NCBI GenBank assembly: GCA_017425745.1
Contig: JAFOXT010000135.1
Span: forward strand, 1-16,731
DNA length: 16,731 nucleotides
Source: Clostridia bacterium
GTDB lineage: Bacteria > Bacillota > Clostridia > Oscillospirales > Acutalibacteraceae
Direction of reading: 5' to 3'
Part shown: positions 1 through 6,728 of the stretch, one piece after another
Numbering within the stretch: the first letter of the stretch is position 1
How the letters are laid out: every line of letters starts with the position of its first letter
The notes under the pieces: model-generated
Database searches by the model: none
Told to the model about the DNA's origin: nothing
What the model saw: only the letters and a program-made list of their open reading frames with translations
Translations under genes and position numbers: made by a program

Positions 1-28
1 ACTGCTCTACCAACTGAGCTACAGAGGC
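1..28 (-). tRNA. Partial tRNA, 5' part only (isotype not determinable)
   Basis: Read on the minus strand, this stretch gives a 7-nt acceptor 5' strand (GCCTCTG), then TA, then a D arm with GCTC/GAGC pairing around AGTTGGTA. This is the standard start of a tRNA. The window edge cuts it before the anticodon, so the isotype cannot be read. It lies about 23 nt downstream of tRNA-Asp in the same cluster and is probably co-transcribed with it. Confidence 0.85.
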
Positions 29-51
29 GTTTCGAGCAATTTACCGAAAAA

Positions 52-128
52 TGGCGACCCGGAACGGGCTCGAACCGTCGACCTCTAGCGTGACAGGCTA
101 GCGTTCTAACCAACTGAACTACCGGGCC
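52..128 (-). tRNA. tRNA-Asp (anticodon GTC)
   Basis: The minus-strand sequence folds as a complete 77-nt tRNA. The acceptor stem pairs GGCCCGG with CCGGGTC (one G-U pair), the discriminator is G, and the 3' CCA is encoded. The anticodon loop reads CTGTCAC, giving anticodon GTC for aspartate, and the T loop is the usual TTCGAGC. It sits between tRNA-Val (upstream in transcription, 4 nt away) and the partial tRNA. Confidence 0.97.
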
Positions 129-132
129 ATTG

Positions 133-208
133 TGGTGGGAACAACAGGGCTCGAACCTGTGACCCTCTGCTTGTAAGGCAGATGCTCTCCCAGCTGAGCT
201 ATGCTCCC
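133..208 (-). tRNA. tRNA-Val (anticodon TAC)
   Basis: This is a complete 76-nt tRNA on the minus strand with acceptor GGGAGCA pairing TGTTCCC, discriminator A and encoded CCA. The anticodon stem TCTGC/GCAGA closes loop CTTACAA, so the anticodon is TAC (valine). It is the first tRNA of the cluster and lies about 34 nt downstream of the -10 box at 242-247. Confidence 0.97.
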
Positions 209-241
209 ACGTCTGGGTGTCACCTCAGTGACGACTCGTAT

Positions 242-270
242 ACTATACCAAAAAGATAATGATTTGTCAA
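242..270 (-). promoter_or_regulatory. Promoter of the Val-Asp-X tRNA cluster
   Basis: On the minus strand TTGACA (265-270) is separated by 17 bp from TATAGT (242-247). This is a near-consensus sigma-A promoter facing the tRNAs. The short leader between the -10 box and tRNA-Val contains a small hairpin (219-232, stem GTCAC/GTGAC, loop CTCA). The hairpin may assist 5' processing, but that is inference. Confidence 0.9.
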
Positions 271-308
271 GACCTTTTTCTAATTTTTTTGAAAAAAATC
301 AAATCTTT

Positions 309-470
309 TTAAATGTGTACCTTGTTCTGCTTGGTTGGCTCCGGAGCACCGCTGCCATCATCACTGTCAGGTGTGTCGGGAAGGAAAAAGCGGAAGATAT
401 AAGTATACAGTTTTTCAATTCTCAGAAGATAAACATCAAGCAACGAAAATATTAATGAAAACAAATCCAT
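309..470 (-). CDS. Small hypothetical protein, 53 aa
   Basis: This is an unrecognised small gene. The reading frame starts at ATG (468-470) and is preceded, 8 nt upstream, by a strong ribosome binding site, GAGGGGG on the minus strand (479-485). A TATAAT box lies at 498-503. Residues 1-30 are rich in Leu, Phe, Ile and Tyr with a few charges (R17, E19, K20, R27), so they look like a membrane-associated or amphipathic helix. Residues 31-46 (starting PDTPDSDDGSG) form an acidic, Pro/Gly-rich tail, and the last residues are basic (KQNKVHI). No family is recognised. It lies between the aminotransferase terminator and the tRNA promoter, with no clear terminator of its own, so it may read into the tRNA cluster. 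The strong RBS and the two-part composition argue for a real gene; lack of homology evidence keeps confidence moderate. Confidence 0.6.
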   Translation of the reverse strand: MDLFSLIFSLLDVYLLRIEKLYTYIFRFFLPDTPDSDDGSGAPEPTKQNKVHI

Positions 471-497
471 ATAACTTACCCCCTCAACTTTTTTATT

Positions 498-503
498 ATT
501 ATA
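498..503 (-). promoter_or_regulatory. Putative -10 box for the 53-aa gene
   Basis: TATAAT on the minus strand lies about 28 nt upstream of the start codon of the 53-aa gene. No good -35 element is visible at 16-18 bp spacing. A TTCACA (515-520) is too close at 11 bp. This is a tentative call. Confidence 0.4.
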
Positions 504-566
504 CTATGCCATTTCTGTGAAGATATAAACAATATTTTAATATTTTTATAAAATAAATATTATATC

Positions 567-598
567 AAAGGCGACACTGCTTTTACAGTATCGCCTTT
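567..598 (-). terminator. Terminator hairpin after the aminotransferase gene
   Basis: A 13-bp stem (567-579 with 586-598) closes a 6-nt loop just past the aminotransferase stop. One position is C/A on the plus strand but G-U when read as minus-strand RNA, so the hairpin is fully paired only in the minus transcript. The following T tract is weak (TTT, then AT-rich sequence). Confidence 0.7.
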
Positions 599-615
599 AC
601 CTTGTTGAATTATGC

Positions 616-1806
616 TCAGATAAGGTTATATTCTTCAGCAAGCTTTCTGAATGAAGGAAGTGAACGCTCAATCATTTCGGTTGATACACAGTATGAAAGT
701 CTTACATAACCCGGGAAACCGAATGAATCGCTGGGCACAAGAAGAAGGTCGTATTTCTTTGCCTTTTCGCAGAAAGCAGCTGCGCTTTCTTCAGGAGATT
801 TCATAAAGAGATAAAATGCTCCGTCAGGCTTAGCAAGGCTGAAGCCGAATTCTGTGAATGCGTTTACAAGAATATCCCTATTCTTTTTGTAAACTGAAAT
901 ATCGCTTGTCATACCTGTGCATTCTCTGATAACAAACTGCATAAGTGAGGGTGCACAAACATATCCGAGTGCACGGCCTGCGCCGCAGACAGCTTTGTAG
1001 ATAAGCTCAAAATTTTCTACCTCATCAGGCACGAGTATGTAACCGATTCTGTCACCGGGAAGTGAAAGTGATTTACTGTATGAATAGCACACAATTGTGT
1101 TGTCATAATGCTTTGTGAGGAAGGGCACCTTAACATCACCGTAAACCAACTCACGGTAAGGCTCATCAGAAATGAGGAAAATGCTCTTGCCGTATTCCGC
1201 TTCTTTTTCACGAAGAATATCAGTCATTGCCTTAACGGTTTCCTCGCTTGTTACAACACCTGAAGGATTGTTGGGCGAATTGAGTACAACTGCCTTTGTG
1301 TGCTCGTTGATTGCGTTTCTGAAAGCTTCAAGGTCAATCTGAAGGGTTTCTGCGTCACATTTAACCTCAACAGGCTTTGCACCGGCAGAGGTTATAAACA
1401 CCTGATATTCAGGAAAATAGGGCGCAAAAATGATAATTTCATCGTCCTTTTCTGTAAGTGCTCTGAATGTGATACAAAGTGATGCAGCGGCACCTGCAGT
1501 CATATAGAAATTGTTCATTGAAAACTTTGTGCCGAAGCGACGGTTAAGGTCGTCAGCAATTGCCTGTCTTGTTTCATTGTCGCCTACTGCTGAAGTATAA
1601 CCGTGAAGTGCACAGGGTGACATTTCAGAAGTGAGCTTGCGGATTGTTTCGTTAACTTTTTCGGGAGCAGGCACACTGGGGTTGCCGAGGCTGAAATCGT
1701 AAACGTTTTCCTTACCGATTTCTGCAGCTCTTTTCTTGCCGAATTCAAAAATTTCTCTTATAACGGAGCTTTTCGCCCCGAGTTCATACATTTCGTTTGA
1801 TACCAT
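616..1806 (-). CDS. Pyridoxal phosphate-dependent aminotransferase, class I/II (AspB-like)
   Basis: This is a cytoplasmic fold-type I aminotransferase that transfers amino groups between an amino acid and a 2-oxo acid using pyridoxal phosphate. Residue numbers count from an ATG at 1818. The motifs in order are GNPSVP (45-50), NSPNNPSG (180-187, cofactor/carboxylate binding), SDEPYRE (Asp218 contacts the pyridine nitrogen) and SYSKSLSLPGDRIG, with the Schiff-base Lys249 and phosphate-binding Arg257. I prefer the ATG at 1806 (start MVSNEM, 396 aa) because GGTG lies 6 nt upstream of it. The upstream ATG at 1818 has no RBS. Length is normal for the family. The substrate (aspartate, aromatic or alanine) cannot be decided from the sequence. 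It is monocistronic, with its own promoter (1844-1872) and terminator. Confidence 0.93.
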   Translation of the reverse strand: MVSNEMYELGAKSSVIREIFEFGKKRAAEIGKENVYDFSLGNPSVPAPEKVNETIRKLTSEMSPCALHGYTSAVGDNETRQAIADDLNRRFGTKFSMNNFYMTAGAAASLCITFRALTEKDDEIIIFAPYFPEYQVFITSAGAKPVEVKCDAETLQIDLEAFRNAINEHTKAVVLNSPNNPSGVVTSEETVKAMTDILREKEAEYGKSIFLISDEPYRELVYGDVKVPFLTKHYDNTIVCYSYSKSLSLPGDRIGYILVPDEVENFELIYKAVCGAGRALGYVCAPSLMQFVIRECTGMTSDISVYKKNRDILVNAFTEFGFSLAKPDGAFYLFMKSPEESAAAFCEKAKKYDLLLVPSDSFGFPGYVRLSYCVSTEMIERSLPSFRKLAEEYNLI

Positions 1807-1843
1807 AATAATCACCATTTTTCAAAATAAAGTTATCCTTGCT

Positions 1844-1872
1844 ATTATACACCAATTGCCTTTTGCCGTCAA
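1844..1872 (-). promoter_or_regulatory. Promoter of the aminotransferase gene
   Basis: Minus-strand TTGACG (1867-1872), a 17-bp spacer and a perfect TATAAT (1844-1849) lie about 38 nt upstream of the preferred start codon. This is near-consensus for sigma-A. Confidence 0.85.
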
Positions 1873-1901
1873 TGCAGGTTTCGACAAAATATGCCAATAA
1901 A

Positions 1902-1933
1902 AATCCACTGCCTTTTGTGTTCAGCAGTGGATT
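1902..1933 (-). terminator. Intrinsic terminator of the membrane protein/acyltransferase operon
   Basis: A 10-bp perfect stem (1902-1911 with 1924-1933) starts 5 nt after the stop of the acyltransferase gene. In the minus transcript it is followed by TTTTTATT. It ends the two-gene operon that starts at 4001. Confidence 0.85.
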
Positions 1934-1938
1934 AAATA

Positions 1939-3213
1939 TTAAGCTGTAAGTAAGCCGATGCTCTTTTCAATGAGATCAAAGAAGCGTTCAACAATTTTCT
2001 TGTCTTCCTCGTTACCTCTTACGCACATTGAAAGAGTGATTTCTTTTCTGAGTGAGGTTGCTGAAAGAAGTACATAGGGCTTATATTTTACTGCACCGGT
2101 CATAAAGCCGTCAAAGGGCTCGTGACCTTCAAGTGCAAGCTTTTCATGCTCGAGAATACCGATATTGCTCATTGCGAGAAGCGGATTTGTATAACCGATT
2201 TTGATTACACCTTCGCTTGCTGCGTGAGGAAGAATACTGTAACCGAGGTTAAGAAGAGGTAAGCCGTAAAGGCCCATAAAGCGGTCGCTTTTAAAGAGAT
2301 TTGCTGAGTTTATTACATATCTCAGTGTTTCAAAAATATCTCTGCCTCTTTCGGGTACATTACACTGCATAAAGGCTGTGTGGTTTGTAAGTCCCAGGTC
2401 TTCTGCAGTGTCCATATGTCTTCTAAGGTCTATAGCACAAGAAATTGTAACACTGTCCTCAATATTATAATCTGCAAGCTCATAAAGAGCATAGAAGTAA
2501 GCAGCTACCAGCATATCGTTTACGGTTGCACCGTACTTTTTGCCCACCTCTTTGATTTTAAGGAAGGTTTCTTCTGAAAGCTTTCTTCTTGCAATAAAGG
2601 ACTTATCCTCAGGACGTGACTCTGTAAGAGGGAATCTGTGGTCATCTTTTGCACAGATGTTTTTGAAAAGTCCTCTCGCAGCTTCTTCTTCCCATTCTGA
2701 GAAGTCATCGTACACCTCATCATAGGAACGGCTGCCCTGCTTGATATCAAGAGGAGGAATGCCCTTTTCTACGTAATCGTTATAGTTTTTGCAAAGAGTT
2801 TTTGCAAAATATTTGAAATCGCCGCCGTCCATACACATATGGTTTTCTACGATACAAAGAGCTGTCTTGCCCTCATAGAAGAAAACTGCAACCTTAATCT
2901 GTAAATCGCTTTCGGGCGGTATGTACTGAGTAAGAAATTCGTCAATTGCTTCCTTTACGTTTTCAGGTCTTGAAACTGTAAGCACATCTTCAATGTCATA
3001 GGGCTTAACTTCCCAGTAGGGACTTACCTTATTGTCAGTAAAGCTTGAATGAAGCACAGGTGACTTTTCAAGAAGACAGATAAGTACAGTTTTAAGTGCG
3101 TCAACATTTATTTCATAATCGTAATGAAGCTCAAGGTGAACCATACGGTCGTTGAAATCACGGAACAGATAATGCATCTTGTCCCAGAGTTCTGCTTTTA
3201 TTTTTTCTGCCAT
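1939..3213 (-). CDS. CAT/condensation-fold acyltransferase-like protein
   Basis: This 424-aa protein resembles the CoA-dependent acyltransferase superfamily (chloramphenicol acetyltransferase fold, which includes NRPS condensation domains, PapA and wax-ester synthases). The key signature is NHMCMDGGD at 124-132, matching HHxxxDG with catalytic His125 and Asp129; the first His of the motif is Asn here. The N-terminal pattern (lead-in helix at 36-50, then PVLHSSF) and GATVNDMLVAAYFYAL (228-243) also fit this fold. There is no carrier-protein domain, so it is not an NRPS module. The donor and acceptor are unknown. Its start codon overlaps the stop of the upstream membrane-protein gene by one base (TAATG), with GGAGGA about 8 nt upstream, which implies translational coupling and a shared role. 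The reaction is inferred from family resemblance only. Confidence 0.8.
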   Translation of the reverse strand: MAEKIKAELWDKMHYLFRDFNDRMVHLELHYDYEINVDALKTVLICLLEKSPVLHSSFTDNKVSPYWEVKPYDIEDVLTVSRPENVKEAIDEFLTQYIPPESDLQIKVAVFFYEGKTALCIVENHMCMDGGDFKYFAKTLCKNYNDYVEKGIPPLDIKQGSRSYDEVYDDFSEWEEEAARGLFKNICAKDDHRFPLTESRPEDKSFIARRKLSEETFLKIKEVGKKYGATVNDMLVAAYFYALYELADYNIEDSVTISCAIDLRRHMDTAEDLGLTNHTAFMQCNVPERGRDIFETLRYVINSANLFKSDRFMGLYGLPLLNLGYSILPHAASEGVIKIGYTNPLLAMSNIGILEHEKLALEGHEPFDGFMTGAVKYKPYVLLSATSLRKEITLSMCVRGNEEDKKIVERFFDLIEKSIGLLTA

Positions 3214-4001
3214 TATTCTTCCTCCGCATTTTTCTTACTCTTTGAGAACATATCAGCAAGAGCAATTACAAGGTCTGCCACAACGGAAAGCACAATCAGC
3301 ATCCAACCGGGATGCCATGAGAGAAGTCCGGTAAGGCAGAGTGCAACATAAAGAAGTGATGCACAAACAGGAATATAAATCATATAAGTAAGAAGATTGA
3401 ACTTCTGCTTTGTGATAATTGAATAAGCTGCGTCTGCAATAAGAGCAACGGGCACTGCAAGAATGAACACAATCCACGCCTTTGAAACGCTTAAAGCAAA
3501 GAAAAGGAAGAGGAAAAGAAGAACTGCGCCGATTGCTACTGAAGCACCGAGAAGAACTCTTGAAACTGCTGAGAAACTCTTGCTTTCGCCTTTTTTCTTA
3601 ACTGCTGCAAGTACAACGCCTGCTAAAGCAGGAAGAAGAAGACCGAAAACCATTATAAGCCAGCTCTTATCCCAGTTGCCCATTTTGAAGCTTACGCCAA
3701 GATAGGTCATAACAAGAACAAGAATGTATGAAACCCCGGCAATTGCTATGCCCTTGATGTTTCTCACTGTTTTCTTTTTCTTTATCTTTTCTCCCACTGC
3801 CTTGCCGTAATCTGCTGCAAGGTCAGGATATTCGCTGATAATAAGCTGAGTTATTACATTATCGTCTTTGATTCCTTTTGAAACAAGCTCGTTAGCTCTC
3901 TGAGTCATTTCACCAATAATTTTCTGTCTGTACTCATAAAGTGATTTGGTCTGTGGAAAGCTTTCGAGTGATTTGTCTACGTATTCAATAAAATTAGCCA
4001 T
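3213..4001 (-). CDS. HAAS-type six-helix membrane protein (DUF1700/DUF1129-like)
   Basis: This 262-aa protein has a soluble, charged N-terminal helical domain (about 1-78), ending in a basic KKKK stretch. About six hydrophobic segments follow, near 81-103, 113-134, 147-170, 174-192, 201-228 and 231-250, with a short charged C-terminus. The N-terminal region, with its long helices and a -ISEYPDLAADYGKA- segment, resembles the HAAS domain found at the N-terminus of permeases and PadR-linked membrane proteins. No catalytic motif is visible. GAGGAG precedes the ATG. It is the first gene of a two-gene unit whose second gene is the acyltransferase, coupled by TAATG. It could anchor, transport for, or regulate that enzyme, but nothing in the sequence chooses between these. 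Confidence 0.75.
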   Translation of the reverse strand: MANFIEYVDKSLESFPQTKSLYEYRQKIIGEMTQRANELVSKGIKDDNVITQLIISEYPDLAADYGKAVGEKIKKKKTVRNIKGIAIAGVSYILVLVMTYLGVSFKMGNWDKSWLIMVFGLLLPALAGVVLAAVKKKGESKSFSAVSRVLLGASVAIGAVLLFLFLFFALSVSKAWIVFILAVPVALIADAAYSIITKQKFNLLTYMIYIPVCASLLYVALCLTGLLSWHPGWMLIVLSVVADLVIALADMFSKSKKNAEEE

Positions 4002-4026
4002 TTTTTCATCTCCTCAATTTTTTTAT

Positions 4027-4035
4027 ATTATATCA
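4027..4035 (-). promoter_or_regulatory. Extended -10 promoter of the membrane protein/acyltransferase operon
   Basis: On the minus strand TGATATAAT is an extended -10 element (TGnTATAAT) about 26 nt upstream of the start codon at 4001. No -35 is recognisable at the usual distance, which is typical for extended -10 promoters. The rest of 4036-4177 is AT-rich and I see nothing else in it. Confidence 0.65.
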
Positions 4036-4177
4036 TATATAAAGCTTAAAATGGTTATTACGATACAAAATTTTAAAAATATTTATAAATTAAAAATGTC
4101 TATGATTTTATGTCATATGAACTTTAAACATACTTAAAACCAACCTGCATATTAAAAAAATTTAATAAAATATGTAA

Positions 4178-4200
4178 TCCCCGATTAAAACAATCGGGGA
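4178..4200 (-). terminator. Terminator hairpin after the DUF1540 gene
   Basis: A 9-bp perfect stem (4178-4186 with 4192-4200, TCCCCGATT and its complement) with a 5-nt loop lies 5 nt after the DUF1540 stop codon. The downstream minus sequence is AT-rich with a T7 run only some 20 nt later, so it is a weaker intrinsic terminator. Confidence 0.7.
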
Positions 4201-4205
4201 CAAAA

Positions 4206-4364
4206 TCAGTTCTTTGCCTTATAGCTCTTGCAGAAGTGAGGAACAGCAATTGCGTCGGGACTTGTCTTTTCGTGTGTCACTTCAATTTTTTCAAGTCTGC
4301 ACTTGTTACAATCAACGTGATACTCACATTCGTTAACAGAGCAGGTTACGCCTTCGTTATGCAT
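4206..4364 (-). CDS. DUF1540 family small cysteine-rich protein, 52 aa
   Basis: This short gene encodes a 52-residue protein beginning MHNEGVTCSVNECEY. Cysteines are at 8, 13, 19, 22 and 45. The pattern VxCxVxxCxY, then CxxC/LExIxV, with a final HFCKSY close to the C-terminus, matches DUF1540, a single-domain family common in spore-forming Firmicutes; the cysteines probably bind a metal. Function is unknown for the family. The RBS GGAGGT (4371-4376) is 6 nt from the ATG and is near perfect. The gene is monocistronic, between the hydrolase terminator (4441-4471) and its own hairpin (4178-4200). Confidence 0.88.
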   Translation of the reverse strand: MHNEGVTCSVNECEYHVDCNKCRLEKIEVTHEKTSPDAIAVPHFCKSYKAKN

Positions 4365-4411
4365 AAAAGCACCTCCAGAAATATTCGCCGTTTATTACGG
4401 TTGCTTTTATT

Positions 4412-4439
4412 ATTATCTGTAACAGCTTCTTTTATGCAA
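4412..4439 (-). promoter_or_regulatory. Possible promoter of the DUF1540 gene
   Basis: On the minus strand TTGCAT (4434-4439) lies 16 bp from GATAAT (4412-4417). The match is moderate, and the -35 directly abuts the T run of the preceding terminator. It is the best candidate in the short gap between the two genes. Confidence 0.4.
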
Positions 4440-4440
4440 A

Positions 4441-4471
4441 AAAGTCACTGCCGTTTTCAGACAGTGACTTT
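4441..4471 (-). terminator. Intrinsic terminator of the mutase-anchor-hydrolase operon
   Basis: A 10-bp perfect stem (4441-4450 with 4462-4471, AAAGTCACTG and its complement) with an 11-nt loop is followed in the minus transcript by a T6 run (4438-4443, partly inside the stem). It lies 11 nt past the stop of the secreted hydrolase gene. Confidence 0.9.
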
Positions 4472-4482
4472 AATTTTAAATT

Positions 4483-6453
4483 TTATTTTGCAATACCGAG
4501 AGCGTCTGCAATCTTATCAAGAACAACGACAATTTCATAGAACATATTGAATATAATTGAAGCTGAATCCTTAAGTCCGTAATTCACAAGGAATTTATCA
4601 GTATTTTCATCAATATGTGAATCTATTCTTGAAACAAAGTTTGCATCAACAAAAGGATTTGCAGTATCATAAACAATCTGTTCCTTACCCATAAGAGTAA
4701 AATCAAACTTTCTTTCACCAAGCACTGTTATTGTGGGCGCAAAATATGACACTGTGATTTCAAAGTTTTTGCCTCTTATATCAGGAATTTCACCTGTAAA
4801 GGGAATTTCAACACTTTCGCCAGCCTTGATTACAACAGGCTTTGCAGGGAAGCTTATTTCAAGACCGTCAGCGTTAACCTTCATAAGAAGAATATCCTTT
4901 TCAGCTGAAAGGCTCTTTACAATAATAGCATCTGAATCCTTTGTAAGGTGACCTTCTGTGCAGTTGTTGAACTGAGCATGAACACCGTGAGCAATATTTG
5001 ATGTTGCGTGGAACTGTGAGTAACCTTCCATTGTTGTAACATCATAGCTGTTGTCGGTGAAAAGAAGGTTCATTGCAAGACTGCGTGTGTAATCATCGTT
5101 GAGAGTCATGCCGTGATAGTAGTTTTCAATAAACCAGGTGTGGTACGGCATATATGAGGTTGAAGCATCAACGGTAAATGAAGGAGAAACCTGATAAAGT
5201 CCGGTATTTACCTTCTGGATATAGCCGTCATTAAAGCGCTTTCCGTAAGGTGATACTGTTGCACCGGTTGATGATTCTGTTGTAATCAGCATATCAGCAC
5301 TTTCGCCTGTGCCTGAGAATACATTACAGTCATAGCCTGCAAGGATATATACATCTGTGCCTGCTTCCTGTGCACGCTTGAAGCCCTTAGCAAAGTAGTT
5401 TTCACCGTCGGGTGACATTACCTCATAGTGCATTTTATCGGTCTTCTTTATGAATTCAGCATCCTTTACGGGATCAAGATGCTTTGCCTTCATTTCTTCA
5501 TAATGCTTAAGAGGGATAAAGTCCCAGATGCTTCCCCAGTATTTGATTGTTTCAAGTGCCACGGGGAAGAAGCCCTTTACCATTGAATCACCGATTCCGA
5601 GGTCAATTGTGTCCACAAGATAATGGTAATCCTCTTCGAACATCATACCGTGTTCAAGAAAAGCAATAAGCTCAACTGCGTTGAACTGAGTTTCACAGTT
5701 ATAAAGGTCATAAGCAACCTGTGCACCGCCCAGAGCAGGTACTGTAAGCACAGCCTTGTTTACCTTGCCTTCGTGGCCGTAGCGTGCAAGATATGTACCT
5801 GAAATCTGTCCGCCGTGTGAAATTGCATAAATGTTTACCTTGTCAACCTTATCCTTTTCGGCACGGTTTTTATTTGTGTGCTCAAGCACCTCGTCAATAT
5901 ATCTGTCGAGCTTGTCTGAAAGCTCAATTGCGCCCATTCTGAAATCGCAGGAAAAAGCATAGATATTTTCATATCCGATTTTTTCTGCAAACAGTTCAGC
6001 AAATACGGGTTCAGGCTGATATTCGCCTTCAGGATAATTTGCTCTGAGATTTGCATAGTTATTCTCGTCAGCAGTATCCACATAAGGATAAAGAGGTACC
6101 TTTGATGTTCCGTCATTGTTACAAGCAAGAGCATAGAAGATTCTGTTGAAGCCCTCACCTATTCTCTTTGCAAAATATGAGGAATCATCCTCCTTTATAC
6201 TCTTTGCAAGCTGTTCAAAAAGGCTTAAGCTGTCTGCACCGAGTCCTCCGCCGATAATACCGAACATATCGCCCCAGACCATAACCTTATTTCCGTTTTC
6301 GTCAAGTCTGTAGAGGTTTGTTGAGGTGTAACCGGGAACGAGAACAAGCGGATACTTTTTCCACTCTTCTGCTTCTTTTGCTGCTGATACTGAAACTGTG
6401 AAAACAGAAAAAATCATAATCACACTAAGTATAAGAGCAACCGTTTTCTTCAT
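4483..6453 (-). CDS. Secreted LCAT/lipase-like alpha/beta hydrolase
   Basis: The gene encodes a 656-aa exported hydrolase, probably acting on ester lipids or acyl groups outside the cell. The ATG at 6453 (MKKTVALIL...) is preferred: AAAGGAG ends 9 nt before it, whereas the upstream in-frame ATG at 6462 directly abuts that RBS. A signal peptide covers about 24 residues, with likely cleavage after VSVSA. VLVPGYTSTNLYRL, near residue 37, matches the oxyanion/strand region of the lecithin:cholesterol acyltransferase family. AISHGG near residue 210 is the nucleophile elbow (AxSxG variant, Ser212). Catalytic Asp and His cannot be assigned with certainty. The C-terminal 200 residues look like a beta-rich domain of unknown role. 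No cell-wall anchor is seen. It is the third gene of an operon with the mutase and the 76-aa anchor-like protein. The substrate is unknown. Confidence 0.82.
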   Translation of the reverse strand: MKKTVALILSVIMIFSVFTVSVSAAKEAEEWKKYPLVLVPGYTSTNLYRLDENGNKVMVWGDMFGIIGGGLGADSLSLFEQLAKSIKEDDSSYFAKRIGEGFNRIFYALACNNDGTSKVPLYPYVDTADENNYANLRANYPEGEYQPEPVFAELFAEKIGYENIYAFSCDFRMGAIELSDKLDRYIDEVLEHTNKNRAEKDKVDKVNIYAISHGGQISGTYLARYGHEGKVNKAVLTVPALGGAQVAYDLYNCETQFNAVELIAFLEHGMMFEEDYHYLVDTIDLGIGDSMVKGFFPVALETIKYWGSIWDFIPLKHYEEMKAKHLDPVKDAEFIKKTDKMHYEVMSPDGENYFAKGFKRAQEAGTDVYILAGYDCNVFSGTGESADMLITTESSTGATVSPYGKRFNDGYIQKVNTGLYQVSPSFTVDASTSYMPYHTWFIENYYHGMTLNDDYTRSLAMNLLFTDNSYDVTTMEGYSQFHATSNIAHGVHAQFNNCTEGHLTKDSDAIIVKSLSAEKDILLMKVNADGLEISFPAKPVVIKAGESVEIPFTGEIPDIRGKNFEITVSYFAPTITVLGERKFDFTLMGKEQIVYDTANPFVDANFVSRIDSHIDENTDKFLVNYGLKDSASIIFNMFYEIVVVLDKIADALGIAK

Positions 6454-6478
6454 TTCTGCCATCTCCTTTGATTTTTTA

Positions 6479-6709
6479 TTATTTCTTTTTCAGCTTGGGT
6501 AAAACCAAGCAGATTCCCACTGCAAGTACGGCTACCACTGCAATTGTTGCAGGGATAATATAATCGCCGTCGTTATCGCCTGTTGCAGGTACATAGGTCA
6601 TTGCGCCGCCTTCAAGAGCAAACACCTGAAGACAAACAGCAAAAACGCTGAGCACCATAAGTGCAGCCATAATAATACAAATAATCTTAATCATCTTTTT
6701 AGACATCAT
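6479..6709 (-). CDS. Small exported/anchor-like protein with a sortase-type C-terminus, 76 aa
   Basis: This 76-aa protein has a basic N-terminus and hydrophobic core (5-30) resembling a signal peptide, with probable cleavage after VFA (31). A very short polar middle carries VPATGD at 40-45. A second hydrophobic segment (51-70) and a basic tail KLKKK follow. This order, [LV]PxTG then membrane segment then positive tail, is that of a sortase substrate, although the segment starts about 6 residues after the motif. If processed as such, the mature anchored peptide would be only about 12 residues. It could equally be a two-helix membrane protein. AGGAG lies 9 nt before the first ATG. It sits 19 nt after the mutase gene and 25 nt before the hydrolase start, so it is co-transcribed with both. 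No sortase gene is in the window. Confidence 0.75.
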   Translation of the reverse strand: MMSKKMIKIICIIMAALMVLSVFAVCLQVFALEGGAMTYVPATGDNDGDYIIPATIAVVAVLAVGICLVLPKLKKK

Positions 6710-6728
6710 AATAGTTTTCTCCTTAGAA

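Noticed and set aside
1..28. Naming the edge tRNA as Lys, Phe or Thr
   Set aside because: The anticodon lies outside the window, and the acceptor and D-arm sequence do not fix the isotype.
201..455. Plus-strand 84-codon frame and the 61-codon frame at 335-520
   Set aside because: The first begins inside tRNA-Val and runs over the tRNA promoter, and neither has an RBS. Both are antisense to the better supported minus-strand 53-aa gene.
4236..4550. Plus-strand 104-codon frame
   Set aside because: It is antisense to the DUF1540 gene and runs through the intrinsic terminator at 4441-4471 into the hydrolase gene. It has no RBS and unlikely composition.
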